Assembly: GCA_019321725.1 (NCBI GenBank)
Contig: CM033106.1
Span: 26,710,118-26,774,117 of the forward strand
DNA: 64,000 nucleotides
Origin: Paulownia fortunei
Lineage: Eukaryota; Streptophyta; Magnoliopsida; Lamiales; Paulowniaceae
Direction of reading: 5' to 3'
Part shown: one piece after another, positions 49,042 through 63,191 of the stretch
Layout of the letters: each line of letters begins with the position of its first letter
Numbering within the stretch: position 1 is the first letter of the stretch
Notes under the pieces: generated by a model
What the model saw: the letters and a program-made list of their open reading frames with translations, nothing else
What the model was told of the DNA's origin: nothing
Databases searched by the model: none
Program-made: the position numbers and the translations under genes

Positions 49042-52000
49042 CTATGAGGATTCAACATCTGAATCTTCCAACCCTTCTTTATAGACTTCAAAGTCCTCTG
49101 AGCTCCATCGACAAATTAAGTGGAGTTTGAAGGTAGCCATCTTAATACCCAAGAGACGCTGTAGAACAAGTGAACAAGTGAGCCACAGAGCCAAGGTTAC
49201 AAACTCTCTTCCATTAATTAAATAAATAAATATTTTTTTGAAAAAAAGAGAGATGCAAAACAATGATAATGCCTCCCACACCATACTTCCATGGAAAAAT
49301 ATCAAATCCAAATCTAAAACCAGCAGCAGACAACCCTTTCACAAATTTGATTAGAAGGCGCTTCTACTTGGAAATTTCAATTATATAGGAACAAAATCAG
49401 ATTAAAATGGAAAGTACACAATATTGAGTATCACAACTTATACTGAAGTGAGACTCATAAATTAGGTTATGAGTTTTAGACAAACCAATATGCGAGCTGA
49501 CTCAGGTGATAATGGTTTTCCTTCTTCACATACAACAAAGTCCGATACAAGCTCCACCACACCTGTGCACCATAAATTTAGATGAGCAATCCCATTGGGC
49601 AAGCCATGCGCACACACAAATTACAAAGACTAATACAAAAATAAACACAAGGCACACCTTTGTTTAACCGAACAGGCATTCCCTGCTTGCGCAAGAAGGG
49701 TTCCATCTCATGGGTGAACTGATCGAGAGGACCTTCTTTAAGCTCCACCTAAAGAATAAACCAAACATGGGAAACATCTGGGATTACCTACAACACTGTA
49801 ACTAAGATTCACATTTCAGATATGACACAAATGCATAGTTTAAGGTTACAAAACATTGACGATTTCTATTTCTTTTTCCAAAAATTTTTAATTGTGCAAC
49901 AGCATCAATGAAAGGCATGCCAGTTACATTATTTTGATAAGGCACAAAAATGAGTCTCTCTAGAAAAATTTTAAATCATCAGCAAAGGATGACTTTAAAG
50001 CAGGGGTTTCAAAGACAATTAGCCACCTAGCAAAAAGCCAGAAAACCATCACTCAGAATTTGCAGCCATGGTAAAAAAAACAAATTTATATTTCCAGCAG
50101 TCAGCATAATTAATTCAAAAATGGCCTAAAATAATATTAATGAATATATATAAGGGATTTCAAAGACAACTAGGCACCCAGCAGAAAGCCAGAAAACCAT
50201 CTCAGAGAATTTGCAGGCATGACAAAAGAGCAATGTTATATTTCCTGCAGCCAGCATAATTAATTCATAAATGGCCTAAAATCAAATTAATGAATATATA
50301 AGTATATATATATGTAAAGCCTATCTAAATTATCTAGTCAATAAAAGGCTTTTTGCACAGCACTCCCACTTCCATAAAATTGTCACATAAAGATATTGTA
50401 AGTCAAGTGCCATTTGGTGCCAGAAAAGTAATCGTATAAGGTCTTCCAGATACCATTTCTGTTGCAGTACTTCCAGTCCTAGCAAAGTCATAATCTTCAT
50501 ATTCGTCAAATAGTCTGTCAAAAAATGGAAAGAGGTTAAGCAGATGTTACATGTATCAATAAATGGACTATAGCATTTGAAGTCTTCTCAATTACAAAGC
50601 TACAGAAATGAACAGTCTCAACTGGTGCTTTTAGCTTAAAAATTAGAGAGACTAATATAATCCACTACACAATATAAGTTGTCATCTTTTCTAAGATAAG
50701 ATGGATTAAAACAGAAAGCTATAGCTATAGTTAATAATTTCCAGAGAATTATCAAGGATATTGATTAATTCGTTCATTGTTCAGACAGAGTTTTATAGTT
50801 ACCATCACACTACTGTGAAAGAGGAGCAACAACTTCTTCAGCCACTTTCCTTCAGACAACATACAAAAGCCAGACGAACAATATAAAACGATTTTTGCTA
50901 GAGTATAATGCTTATACAATTATCTGCTTTGATCTTTACCCTTAAAAAATTAAAAAACTGGAGAGAAAATTATTAGATTAATCATGGATCTTGTAGAACA
51001 ATATCAAAATTGATTTCCCCAAACTTCAACTTCTTCTAGAGCTTTTGACACTCATTTTCAAGCTAATAACTATGTAATAGTTTATTATTCCCAGAATGTG
51101 ATCAGAAAATTCAAAAGTGTGAGTGAACTTCTATTCTAAAGTGAAAATTTTCCAGTCAGCATGAGTCATGAACAAAAGTTCAAGGACATACTTTTGGATG
51201 TCTTCTTTCGGCAAACTAGTGAAACAAAGTCCGGAATCTCCACGAAGAAGCTAAATGGAAAAAATTTAACCAAGTGAGAAAATAACATGAGGAAAAAAAA
51301 CATATATATATATACACTGGCCAGTAGAAATGAATATCAGGAGTAATACAAACTAAACACGTAGAAAGGCACATACTACCTTCGAAATCTTGTGAAGGCC
51401 TGATCTGATCTCATCAGCAACAGACCTACCCAATGCAACCTGCATAACTTTGTTTGATCCTAGAAAAAATCTAGGATAACGAAAGCCAAAATAAATCAAT
51501 TAATCTATAGTTACCTAACATCCTTTTGCAGAAACTAAAATCCAAATATCTACCAAGACAAGAAAGCAGAGAATTGTTACCGCCAATGACGGAAGAATAG
51601 AAATGGTACTGAATACTGATTTACAGAATTTTCAGAAACAGATCCTCTATAAGGTTTAAACAATGGACCCAAAAAGGACAGCTTTATCCAAGGAAAACGC
51701 CATTACTTGAATTCAGTGAAAGCTACTCATTTTTCTTCTCTCAGCATACCAATGTCTCACAAGTCACAACCTGGAAATTCCCCCCAGAATTGAAGTAAAA
51801 GAAAAACCAGCCTGTTTAAAACTCAATTGATTACCTTGTCAACACAAAATTTCCAGGGACGCTAGAAAATGAAACTTATGAGAACAAAATTGTAGCCTAA
51901 GATTGAACACCATTACAAGCTTTCTCCAAAATATATCAACACCTCTTGTCCAAATTTACAAAACCTTCAGCTATAAATTTGTAGAAAACCTGGTTGCCTA

Positions 52001-52483
52001 GACTGCAAAGCTAATGGTGAAACCATTAAAATGAAGTACAATTCCGTGGTTCACATGACTCATAATTAAGTACACTAGCAAACAGTTTTCCAAGCACTCG
52101 GCAAAATCAACCAGTCTTATTCAAAACCGAAAAGACTCAATCCAAAATTATCTTTCCAACCTGCTTGAAGACTTGAGCCGCTCTCTGAACTCCTTGAACT
52201 TGAGATTCCTCATGTTCTCAAAAGTGAAAACGTAGACTGAACCGTATTTTTCCACAGCATCTCGTATCGAATTAACTACATTTTCTTTATGCTCCCTTCC
52301 CTTCTTCTTTGTCTTCGATAGAGTCACTGGATGATAGTCCACCAAAACAAAAAAAATCACAAATTCAAAGTGAATCTCAAAGACACAGCAATTACTGACA
52401 ACACTTCAATAAATTAAAGGGTAGGAAAAAAAAAAAAAAAAACAGAAAGGCAGACCTGGCCTATTGCGCTTTGATTTCGGCAT
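49042..52483 (-). CDS. MRT4: mRNA turnover protein 4 homologue (60S ribosome assembly factor)
   Basis: Nucleolar paralogue of stalk protein P0 (uL10). It occupies the P0 site on pre-60S particles and is replaced by P0 later. Eight exons in coding order: 52483-52456, 52326-52161, 51470-51380, 51250-51192, 50514-50454, 49748-49658, 49562-49486 and 49158-49042; 229 aa, all phases consistent. The start is MPKSKRNRPVTLSKTKKKGR, the typical basic MRT4 N terminus. The L10-like domain follows: ENVVNSIRDAVEKYGSVYVF, ENMRNLKFKEFRERLKSSSR, FFLGSNKVMQVALG, LLRGDSGLCFTSLPKEDIQK, MEPFLRKQGMPVRLNKGVVE, EGKPLSPESARILRLLGIKM. The tail is acidic (EGLEDSDVESS). Intact. It is convergent with PYM and divergent from the separase gene. 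Confidence 0.94.
50007..50308. repeat. Tandem duplication, 2 x 151 bp, in MRT4 intron 5
   Basis: TTTCAAAGACAA starts at 50007 and 50158. Both copies contain AAAGCCAGAAAACCATC, a TTATATTTCC(A/T)GCAG stretch and AGCATAATTAATTCA, and run to AATTAATGAATATATA-like sequence. The differences suggest an older event than the other tandem repeats here. Confidence 0.8.
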
Positions 52484-52552
52484 CTTGGCAAGAACCTTCC
52501 GCGAGCAGAGAGAGAGAGAGATGAAAAATTGGTAGGTGTTGGGTTTGAACTA

Positions 52553-52675
52553 AAACCCTAATTAAGCCCCATCTGACGCCGTTCCGGCTTCTCATTTTGC
52601 TTCTTTATGGACCTTGTTGTACTCTGGCGACTGAAGAGGATCTTTGGGCCTTGTCGTTCTACTGGGCCAAGCCCA
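52553..52675 (-). promoter_or_regulatory. Telo-box and site II motifs upstream of MRT4
   Basis: AAACCCTAA (telo-box) is at 52553-52561. Site II words follow: TGGGCC at 52645 and 52663, and the reverse form AGCCCA at 52670. All lie within 200 bp upstream of the MRT4 start codon. This combination is the known signature of plant ribosomal-protein and ribosome-biogenesis promoters, where TCP and telo-box factors act. It agrees with the role of the gene. Confidence 0.75.
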
Positions 52676-53183
52676 ATTTTCTTTAGGTCAGTTTTGTGCA
52701 ATTAAAATTTAATATGTATTATATTTCCAAATATATTGAAAGTAGAGGTAAATTTGAAAATTCATCAGTTGGAGAGGTCAAAGTGTATATTTTCATAGTT
52801 TGAGGGGCAAAATGACATCAAATATATTATTGAGGTGTTCAAAGTGAAATTCACCCTACTTTTTATTGTGTAAAGTTGCAATTGAAATTTGTTCCTTTTT
52901 ATTGTGTAAAGCTGCAATTGAAATTTGTTCTTTTTAACATTTAGCCATTATTAATCATGATTGTGTGTTTCTTTTTAATGCTAAATTATGTTAATATTTA
53001 TGTGCTTTTTACAAATTTGTACCACTTAAGTAAATGTTCGAACAATTACCTCAAAATTCTATTAAATTTCAATTTAGTTTAAATATTAAGAAGAGGTTCA
53101 AATATAGATTGTCAGCAAAGTCATATAAAGTTCATTTCATGTTTAAGTATCCACTTTGACTTGATTCGAAATTTAAAAAATTG

Positions 53184-53230
<47 letters not shown>

Positions 53231-54548
53231 ATTTTCTAAAATATAGTGATTGATAATTATGTATCACATTATCATCTGAAGCGAGAGGGCAATTATTTTA
53301 AAAAGAACACTTATATTTTATAAAATTAGAGTATTGTTTCATTTCAAAAAGTCAAAAAATAAAATAGGAGTGATAAATTTTGAATACATAAAAATATAAA
53401 ACAACTAATATAAACTTGACCAACTATAAAAAAATATTTAAAATTTACAATTAGTTTACTATATAAAATATTATTTTTCTGTCAAATATTACATTCTTAA
53501 ATATTATAAATGGACATTAAATAATTAATGATTTCACAACAAGTTCAAAAGAACTCTAAATAAACAAAATAATCATCTTTACTCAAAACTAACATAAGTG
53601 GGTATAAAGAATACCTAGGAATTAAACAACTAAATCCAAGTATTTCAGTAAAATAGTTTTGTAAATTAAGGAGAAATAATTAGGGGGTTTGAAGTGACAA
53701 GACGATAGCGAATTAGGGTCGTAAAACTATGTATAAGAACTGATGCTCATCAATGCTACAATGTCAAGTAAATTGGTGGCTGTTCAACATTTTTATTCAC
53801 AAATTTTAAGGCTATTTCTATTAATTCATCTAAAAGTTTATTAAATATTATTATATTATATAAATTTATATTATGAAGTGAAATAAAATTTTAAATTTTT
53901 TATATTATCCCAATGTGTATCTTTTCATAATTTAAGAAGACAAAATTATCGTCAATATATGACAAGTTAAAGTGAAATTTAAGAATAACAATAGGTCGAA
54001 TTTGCTTAGATTCAAGAATTGCATCACTAAAATTTTTAAAGATTCGATTAGTGGGTTGGTTCGTTTGATTTATTTTATAATTTTTAAAATATTAAAATTA
54101 TATATATTTAAAATAATACTATTAAAATTTTATAAAAAACTCTATATTTTTAAAAAAATATCATAGAAATGTATTTAATATTTTTTAAAAAATTTAAAAT
54201 GTAAATGCGTCGGGTTTGATATAAAATAAAAAACTCAATTATCAACTCAAATCTATTTATATTATTAAAATTTGTCTGAATTTGTAATGATTCCAAAATT
54301 AATTTTACCCCATTACCATTAAAATTATCCCTTACGGTATATTGGTCAAAAGGTCACCCGAAAAATAAATACCAACGTGTATATCTATGTAGGAAAATTA
54401 GTATTTTTGGCAACACAAATTTAATTAAATAAATAGTAAAACAATGTTGAGCTTGTTGGGAAATGATCAAATTCAATATTCTCAACGTTTTAAAAACCGG
54501 CTCCTATCGCATATGGAATCGGCCACCCCAAAAATATTGAGCGGCCTG
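52676..54548. other. Divergent intergenic region between MRT4 and separase
   Basis: AT-rich, with an (AT)n(TG)n microsatellite at 53186-53230 and a short repeated phrase TTTTTATTGTGTAAAG near 52860 and 52896. No gene is supported. Confidence 0.55.
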
Positions 54549-54557
54549 TTTCCCGCC
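54549..54557 (+). promoter_or_regulatory. E2F-type site upstream of separase
   Basis: TTTCCCGCC fits the E2F consensus (TTTSSCGS) and lies 87-95 bp upstream of the separase start codon. E2F control of cell-cycle genes is well established in plants; its action on this gene is inferred. Confidence 0.6.
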
Positions 54558-54643
54558 CACCCAAAAAGTATCACTCTTCTTTCACACACTTCACGTACTA
54601 ACTCCAACACCGTCTTCCCCCAACCACCACCACGGCCGCCGCA

Positions 54644-57600
54644 ATGGAATGTGACTCCACGACGGAGGCCACTCTTCTCTCCAAACTCCAATCCTCCATC
54701 GACCTCACCGGCATCCACAGCCTCTTCACCGCCCACCTCCACCCTTTCACCCCTTTCTTCAAACCCTCCACTACCACCGCCAAAAAACCGGTGAAATTCT
54801 CGAAATCTAAACCCCCAGACGATCCCCCTTCCATGCGCCCCCTTGCCAAACAGTTCTTATCCTTCATACACAAGTCCCTCTCTCTTCTCCCCAAACGCCT
54901 TTCCCAATCTCCCCATATACCCCAAGATTCCGCCCTCGAATTGTTCGATAGTTACCGCCTCTGCCTCGACTGCCTTGACTTGATTGCGCCGGAGCTCGCT
55001 GGAAAGCCACATTCAGTTCAGGTGCAGAGAATTCGGTACATACACTGTTTGGAGCAGTGGGAGCTGTACAAAGAGGCGGAAGACGAGGGGTTTGTTGTGC
55101 TCGAGAGCTTAAATGCGTTTGTTAGAGGTGGATCGAAGGGTAGGTCGAGAAAATCAAAGGCGCGTTTGGTTCCTGAATTGAACGACGAGAACGTGGATCG
55201 AGAAGTTGCGGCTATAATCTTGGAGATAGTTGTGACCTTAGTGAAATGTGCGTCAAAGACGAGGAGTAAAGTGGATGCTGATTACTGGAGAGTCATTTCT
55301 TTGGTGAATGAATCCGAACCATGGTTCAAGTATGATTGTATGCACTGATTTTAAGCGTATGTATTTAGAGGTTTTGCTTAAAAAACACATGCATTTTTTC
55401 TTGAAGTCACACTTATTATTCGAGTCCTGTTTTTAGTGGCTTTTAGTTAAGATGTTCTGCATGAGTAATTTGGCTTTAGATTGTAAAGGTTATGAAGTTG
55501 ATTGGATTGATGTGAACTATTTAGGTTCTTGGATGCCAAGGACTACAAGAAATTCCACCGTTTCTTGGAAACAAATTTGCATATAACTGCTCTGTTTTTG
55601 GTAGCGGAGATAAAATCTTTCAGCGTGGATTTGATATGTGAATTCTCCTTGGTCACCTTTAAAGAGTACAAGAAATCAAATGCTCAAGATCAAATTTACA
55701 AGGTGATGGATTACCTGGAATTTAACTTTATTAGACTCTGTAATGGGTAATTGATGTTCTTATTCTCTTTTATTTTTCTTTCTTTGGTCACAGGTTGCAC
55801 TCAAGATCTGTTCTTCTATATTCTCTCAGAGAGATGAGCTATCCAGTGACATCATTCTTGATGTGTTAAAACATGTCCTGGATGTTATGGCTGCCGAGTG
55901 CAAGGTAATTCAGCGTACAGAGAATAGCTATCTATTTCTAATTACTACCACTGGTTTAACAGGGATACACATACTAGATGCATTTGAGATAAGCTGAAAC
56001 CAAAATTAATGGATATTATGCAACCATACATTGAATAGTTCGTGATCTAATAATTTTTAGTACGTAGCTTCTCTGGGTATGCCTTGAGTTAGTTTCCATA
56101 AGTTTTACACATGAAAGTTTAATTTTGCACAACACTTTTTCGGGATGGTCTTCAAACATTTCAGTCAAAATATTTATGGCAAATAAAAGATATTCTACAA
56201 TATCTTAAATGTGAAAACCATCAATTTCGAAACTGCTAAACTGGAATATGCTGGAGACATACTGATTGTTATGGGTCATTGGTTTTTCTTGACATGATAA
56301 CATCAAAATTTTTTTGGCCTCGACTGTTCTGATTTACCTTACTATTTAATCTGTCTTACTTCTATTGTGTTGTTTTCACTTAGAAGGAGCAATTTCTTTG
56401 TGCTGGACTGAGAGATTTATAGTCGCACATAATTTTTGTCAATCTTAATAGTTTATGGCATTTTATGGAACAAACCAGAAGGTTAAGCCTTTAACAGTGC
56501 ACCATAGTGACCCAGAGTAGGCCCTGAATTTCAATTTTGTTTAACATGAATCAGATGCCTAACAATTTATTCAGTTGCTTTTATATTATTCAGTTGTCTT
56601 AGCTCCTCTTCAAATCTTAATAGTAAGTAGAAGTGCATGCAAATTGTCTGTCCACATTGGTTTTCTGTCACTCGATGGCTTGAAGGTGGGAATTCTGATT
56701 GCTGTTCTTTCACACCACATCTAAATTCAATATGGGAAACATTTTCCAGCTTCCCTGCAGAATGAGAAACTTAGGCATTTAAGAGAAAGTCAGTGTTATT
56801 ATCTGAAAAAATTGCTATTTTCATTGCAACATATGAACTTTGTGAAAAAAATGCGAAGATTATGTTTACAATACTGAATTATTTTGCCCTACAGCAAGCT
56901 CATTTGTTAGTAATATATTGAAGATGTGACATTCATACATCTGAGCTTTTCTTTTCCTCTTTAGATAAGATTACTTTATCACTTTTAGGTGACTGTTGTA
57001 CTAATTGGAGGGTTTTATGCTTCCATTTGTGGGTACTTTCTTACATCCTATTTGTGAAATTTAATTGGAACTTATTCAGCTTTTGATGTTATTTGATTGC
57101 TTTGCATTTTCATTGATTGATAGTAATTCAAACAACAGGATACGGAATTAATGGGTTATGCTAAATCAAACCACCCATTATACACTGTATTATCTAGAAA
57201 ATGCCACTGCTTCCTTCCAGATTAAGAGAAAGAATTATTATCCTGAAACACCAAGGGTATACACCAGTTTTATATTGTTTTCATTAAAATGCAGTTTCTG
57301 CATCCCTTATGTTCCTATCTCCTTAATCATTACATTATTTTATTTTCGGTATATCTTTACATACTCTGTTTATTGGAGGGTGAAAAGATTTAATGTATTA
57401 AAGCATGGAAGAGCTTCAGTAAAGAGAGAGAAGGCAGGACTAAAAAGATTTATTAATTAATTGACATTACTTTTGAGGCATTTTCCTTGCATCATCAATG
57501 TTATCACGTCTTTACATATTAACTTTTATGCTGATTAAAAAGGATAGCCCTCAGTCCGGTTGGAAGTTGTTTTTACTAACCTAGCACTCTGCTTCCAGCT

Positions 57601-60600
57601 ATAAGGTTGTCTAACACTTTCTTTTTCCATTTGTTATAACTGCGATATGGGAAGTACATTTTGATAATTGTTAGCACTTGAAATCTCTCTTTTAATTTTT
57701 CCATAAGTATGGTCAGTTACTTTGGTCCTATCTGTTGCCTAGATGGTAACTAAATATGCTTTAGTTTTCCTTGGCAGGTTGGAGAGGAAAAAACAACTCC
57801 GGCGTTTTTGGAACTTGTGTGTTATTGTGCAAGTAAATGTCATAGTGTAACTGTGAGTTTATGTGATCCAGTTGCAGAACATTTGTGTAGATTAGCAGAT
57901 GGTTTTCATGAGGTACTTATTTTGCATTTCAAAAGTTGTGTGCTTCTCATATATTGGCCCACATGAAATTCTAACTTTATTATGCTTAATTTGACAATAG
58001 TAATGTATTTTCTTTAAAGGATTTTCCATTCATCAGTTCCATTCTGAGGCTTTATGTGAATGGATTGTTAGCAAGTTCATCAAATAATCAGCCGAGAGGG
58101 GAAGACATAGAGAAATGTAGAAATGCTCCACTAAGATCTGCTCTTCAAGTTTTGCTTGATAACAAGGAGCGGCTTCAACAACTGGCTGCTTCTATTAATT
58201 TATTGAATGGCCACTTTGGTATTGGTGGCAAAGAGAAGAATTCCCATCAAAAAGGAATTTCACATTCACCTTACTGGGAAGCCCTCAAATTTTTCTGCCA
58301 GTCACTAGCCGAGTCTATCTATTTTAATAGGAAAGAGATTTTTTCTGAGGCAGAGAGTTGTTGGGATGATTTAAGCAGTATCCACAATGCGTTTCATCAG
58401 TTTTGTAATATTTTTCTCCATTGTCTCAGGTACCTGACTTGTGCTCTGCCACTTGAGGACGCTTGTACTTATTTTTCAGTTTAATATATTCTAAGTACAG
58501 TTAGTTGCCTTTGCAACAGGCTTTTTTAGACTTTTGTATTCTGAATGTTCTAAGATTTTGATGACCTACATGGTGTACATTTCTTTATGGATGTAGTGCG
58601 ACTGAAAGGGAGAGAGAGACATCTGGAGACAATCACAGAGTGATATCTGTTGTAGTTGTGGCTGCTCTTGTGCTCTCATTCAAAACAAACCAAAATATTA
58701 AGGTTCTCATTTCAATTAAAAGTAAACAGGGTCATTTTAATCAATATAAATATCGTCATTATTGTTTACAGTCAACATCGTGAATTCCCTCTTGTGTTCT
58801 GATATGTTTGCAGGAAAGTACTCTATTGATAAAGCATGTTATTTCAACTGCGTGGGTTCCAGTTAAGAGGCTTAAGTACCTATATGTTTCTCTTAACAAC
58901 ATAGCTGTAATTTTGAACCGGGAAAAGCGGCTGAAAGAGGTATCAACTATTGATAATTCTGTTTTTGGTTGCATCACTTTCCATACTATTTCCATTCTTT
59001 TTATTTTTTTTTGTTTTTCTTTTCCCCTATCTTGCTGGGTTATGTACTTGATCATCTTTTACAACGTGCTATCAATGTAATACATGTTCCCATTTTTAGG
59101 TATAGAAAATCTTGATATATATGGATTTACTTATACCTGCTACGTATTAGCTAACAAGGATATATCATTATGTGCAGGCCATAAAAGCTTTAAAATTATG
59201 CTGTAAAGCTTCATGGAATTATGTGGTAGATCTTTGTAAAATGCATGCAGACAAATCACATGTGTCTCATGATGATCTGTCGGAAAAGGCCATTGCAGAT
59301 TTTGTCATGGAGGCATCTGAAAAAATTGCTTTTCTTCTGGAACTTAATCAAGAAGGTAATTGCAAGATAAATGGAATCATTAAAGAAAGCCTTAAATGCT
59401 GGTCTGTTTCGGAAAATCTGATTGCAACACTACCAACTCCTGTGTCTTTGGTAAAGGAGTGGGTAAAGGTAACTTTTAATGGCTCACTGCCGGCTTTAGC
59501 ATTATTTTGATGTCAACCCTATCTGATTGTGACCTGGTTTCCAGATACAATATTTACTGTCGAAGGATGCAGATATGGAGCATGGCACAATGCTGTATTC
59601 GTTGCTTTCATCTTCTAAAGAAATATCTAGAAAGGCTCTTGGAAAATTATTGGAAGAGGTTTCTATCCCTCCCTCCCTCACACACACACATGCTTGTTCT
59701 CTATGATTATATGTTGTATCCACCTTGGAATTTGATGCCCCCTTCTGTCAACATCTCTTGCTTGGACTTTATTAGGAGCTTCTTGCATATGACGAAAAGA
59801 GTTACCTGAATCCAAGATACTGTCTCAGAATGCGAATTAAAATAATCGCTGTCCTTTTAGAAGAGGTTTACGTTACAAAAGACAGTAGTTTAAAGAAATC
59901 CAGAATTCTCATTGAAAAGGGAAAAACACTAAGAGCTCATGGATTAGCACGACTGGATGAGTGCCTTCAGTGTCTATCAGATGCTATATCGACATTGGTG
60001 AGCTATATGCTGCTATTTTATTCTTGGTTGTGTATTTGTTTCTTTATAATTGTTCATTTTGTTTGACATGAACATCTTAAAAAACAGAAGTTGATGTATG
60101 GCGTGAAAAAAAGCTGCAGTTCTCGGGTTCATCATCTCCTTATACATGCTTATATTTTGCATGCACTATGCACCCAGGAGGCAGCACCCAGCTCAATGGT
60201 TTTATCACTTAGAAGGCTAGTCTTCTGCATCAAGTACATACCGGAAGGTTATATTAGTTGATGATTGGGGAAATGTTGTCCTGTTGTTGATGCTTTACTG
60301 GCTTTGTTTTGACAGTGACTTTCTTCATGATATTCATGCTGCATTGAATCTCTGCTCGAGCCCAGATCATGGCCATGCAGATGAACAATACGAAGACATG
60401 CTATATTTGTGGTATCAACTCATCGATTTGTTATCAATCAAGGTAAGAGTTACTTTGTATGTTTATGCAGTCATGGAGATGTGGTTCTTGACATATTTGT
60501 TGCATTGCAACTCTCTTCTTTGTTTTCTTGCTCCAGGGCTACTTGGAAATTCACCCTAGTTTGTATGATGTTGTGATCAAGTTGTTTAATGCGAAGAACT

Positions 60601-63191
60601 TTTCTTTGGCAAAGACTATGTCTGAGCTATGGAAAAACAAAAGGCTTAGTCATGCTCTCTGTGCTTCACCTGTAAATCATATGTTTATCAAAACTTTTTC
60701 TAAGCATCAGAGTCAAGTTTGTAACTCTGCTGGATTTTGGAGAATGTGCATGGAGGAACTGAAGCCCCTAGTAGTTGGGTTCCATGACATAAATAATGAG
60801 ATTAAGCAAGCAGCTTCTGATCTTATTTCCAATGTAAGCTCCTCTAGTAATTAATGAGGTGCCAATTTTCTACATTTAAATTTGAAAATATTGTCCAATC
60901 TGTTATCTCATCTAATTTCCTATGGTAGGTTCCACTATCCAGTTATTCAATCTTTTTTTCGTCGAATCTCTACTATGGCTTGTCTGGAAGACTGATTTCA
61001 AGTGGAAGAATGATTGAGGTAACTTGAATTGAGATGCTGCTTTCACAATATTTGTTCAATTTTTATTTTGCAAGTGAAAACTATATGATGGTAGTATCAT
61101 TAGCCAGGTCTTTGAACCACATACGTATGTGGGGATTTCTAAAAGATCAAGACTTATGCAACTCTTTAAGTAGAGAATAGCTCCTGGACGGTCTTAGAAA
61201 AACCAGCTATGCTGGCCGATTGTTTTGCAAATAGTTTTAGCTTTTCAAAATAATGGAAAGTGAGGAAAATACAATTTTACTGTTCAATGCATACATCATC
61301 AAAGAAGAATAAGGGTAATGATATTGTTAAATAAGGTTATTTTCCTGCTTCATTTGATTTATCAACTGGTAGAATTGCATTCAATTTCATTACTGTCTCC
61401 ATTTTGATTTGCTTATTTGGTGGTGTTAATCAATTATAGCCTCTGTTTGAGTAAAAACTAAAATTAGTTGTGCGAAAAGTCCTCCAAAATTGGATTAATG
61501 ACACTGTCCCCAACAACATAATCTACTTTGCTTCATGTTAGTGGTTGCTGCGAGCATACACTAGGTGCTGAGTTAATTTTCTGCATTTGCAGAAGCGTTT
61601 TATGCAACAAACCCATAAGTTTTCTATAATTTAGCTTATATATTCTTCTAATGCAACTTAATGCGACTTCCATATTGTGAACCAAGTGGGATAATTAAGA
61701 GTTGCATATTGTAGATTATTGAATTCTATACTTTATAAGTGATCTTTCTCCTTGATGAATACATTGGCTCCACTGAACTACTCATCGTCAGCAAAACTTA
61801 TTCTTTTTAACAAGGTGTTCAACATATTATAGGCTCTTACATATGCAAAAGAGGCCCATCGCTTGCGTAGTAAACTTTTGCAACAAAAATTTGAATACTC
61901 AGTGGAGAAAATGACAGAGACATTTGATGAGAATGGGGAGATCATTGAAAAGAGTTACTATGGCATCCAGACCTTTAAAGTTACTGATTTCATGGTGACA
62001 AAAGGTTCTTGCGATTATGAAGGCTGCGTCCTTACTCCTTGGAATGTGCTTAGCTGTTACCTTGAAAGCATATTACAGGTATCAATGCAAACATGATATT
62101 TGAAACTTCTTTCTGAAGTTAGTGTTTGTATAATCAATTTATATTGTATATCAACTGTTTATCTAGGTTGGATTTGTTCAAGAGATTCTTGGGAATGTGT
62201 CTGAGGCTGAAATGCATTTACGGTGGGGTAGAAATGTCTCCCAGTTTCAGGGCTTGCCACTTTTTGAAATTTCTTTCTCTTCTATGTTGGGTATGTCCTT
62301 TAATGTGTCACTTTTCCTATTCTCTCATGTATACAAAATCACACATGGTTGGAAATGCATCTTACTATATGCCTTATATCTGAATCTGATCAGGAAAACT
62401 ATACCGCAAACAAAAGCTTTGGAGCGTGGCTGAAAAGGAATTGTCCAGTGCTAAGAAAACTCTAGTTGACAACCTTGACATCATTTCCTGCAAAAAATGT
62501 TTATGTATGTTGGAAATTTCCATTAATCAGCAAATTGGAGATTTATTCTTGAGCAGTTCTTGCAGTACTGGAGAGTCACCTTTTACGAAGAGTTTGTTTA
62601 ATGCCAAAAGCTTGTATAAATCAGCCTTAGACAAGCTAAATCTTTCTGATTGGAGGACCTCCTACTCTACTTCTGAAGAAGCTAGGATTGAGCAGGTCAT
62701 ATCTAGAGAGACTTCACTTTCTAGTTGTGCAATCAATCATCTCGAGATAAGTCATTCTCTTCCAAGTGATATGTCTGAAACTAAAATTGAACCTAGAAGA
62801 TCTAGAAGGGTAAAGAAGGAATTGAAACCTACTTCACAGAGACAGGACATGGTATGTGGTCATAATCGGAGGATAACTCGGTCTACCCATCGCTCTTTAG
62901 TGGAAACCCGTGAGATTGTACCAGGTGACAGAAAAACTGGCTCCACTGCTGGTTTAGCCACTGAGCATTTGTCTACTGCTGCTGTTGGATATGATCATAA
63001 TGTGCCCAATTCTGAATCTGAATGCTCTGCTGCTGATTTTCGAAGTGACATCACATCTCTTTGCAACAAAATGAAATGTTGGCACTGTCTTCACATTGAA
63101 GCTGTTGACTGCAGCAGTCTAAATAACTTCATATACATGAACTGGGAGCTTGTTTACAGAAAGCTTTGTTTAAGACTACTCATTAGCATAG
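54644..63191 (+). CDS. ESP1: Separase, N-terminal two thirds (gene continues past the window)
   Basis: Cysteine protease that cuts cohesin to release sister chromatids at anaphase. Exons seen: 54644-55329, 55525-55702, 55794-55904, 57778-57912, 58020-58429, 58597-58702, 58814-58939, 59178-59468, 59545-59658, 59776-59997, 60088-60233, 60316-60442, 60537-60833, 60929-61018, 61833-62078, 62167-62290 and 62394-63191. They join in frame to about 1402 codons; plant separases are about 2200 aa, so the caspase-like C-terminal domain is beyond 64000. The visible part is the helical-repeat arm, with plant-separase-like blocks such as [37 protein letters not shown] and [19 protein letters not shown]. 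Exon 17 also has basic clusters ([14 protein letters not shown]) that could be nuclear-localisation signals. The end of exon 11 (donor GTACAT at 60234) is the least certain junction. The start codon is the first ATG in the long first exon; an E2F site lies just upstream. Confidence 0.87.

Noticed and set aside
54444..54794. Plus-strand frame overlapping the separase start, rich in Pro and Ser
   Set aside because: Out-of-frame shadow of separase exon 1, which has clear family similarity and consistent splicing.
60199..60234. Alternative separase exon 11 end at ATG|GTTTTA (60198)
   Set aside because: It ends in phase 0, while exon 12 needs phase 2; the GTACAT donor at 60234 fits.
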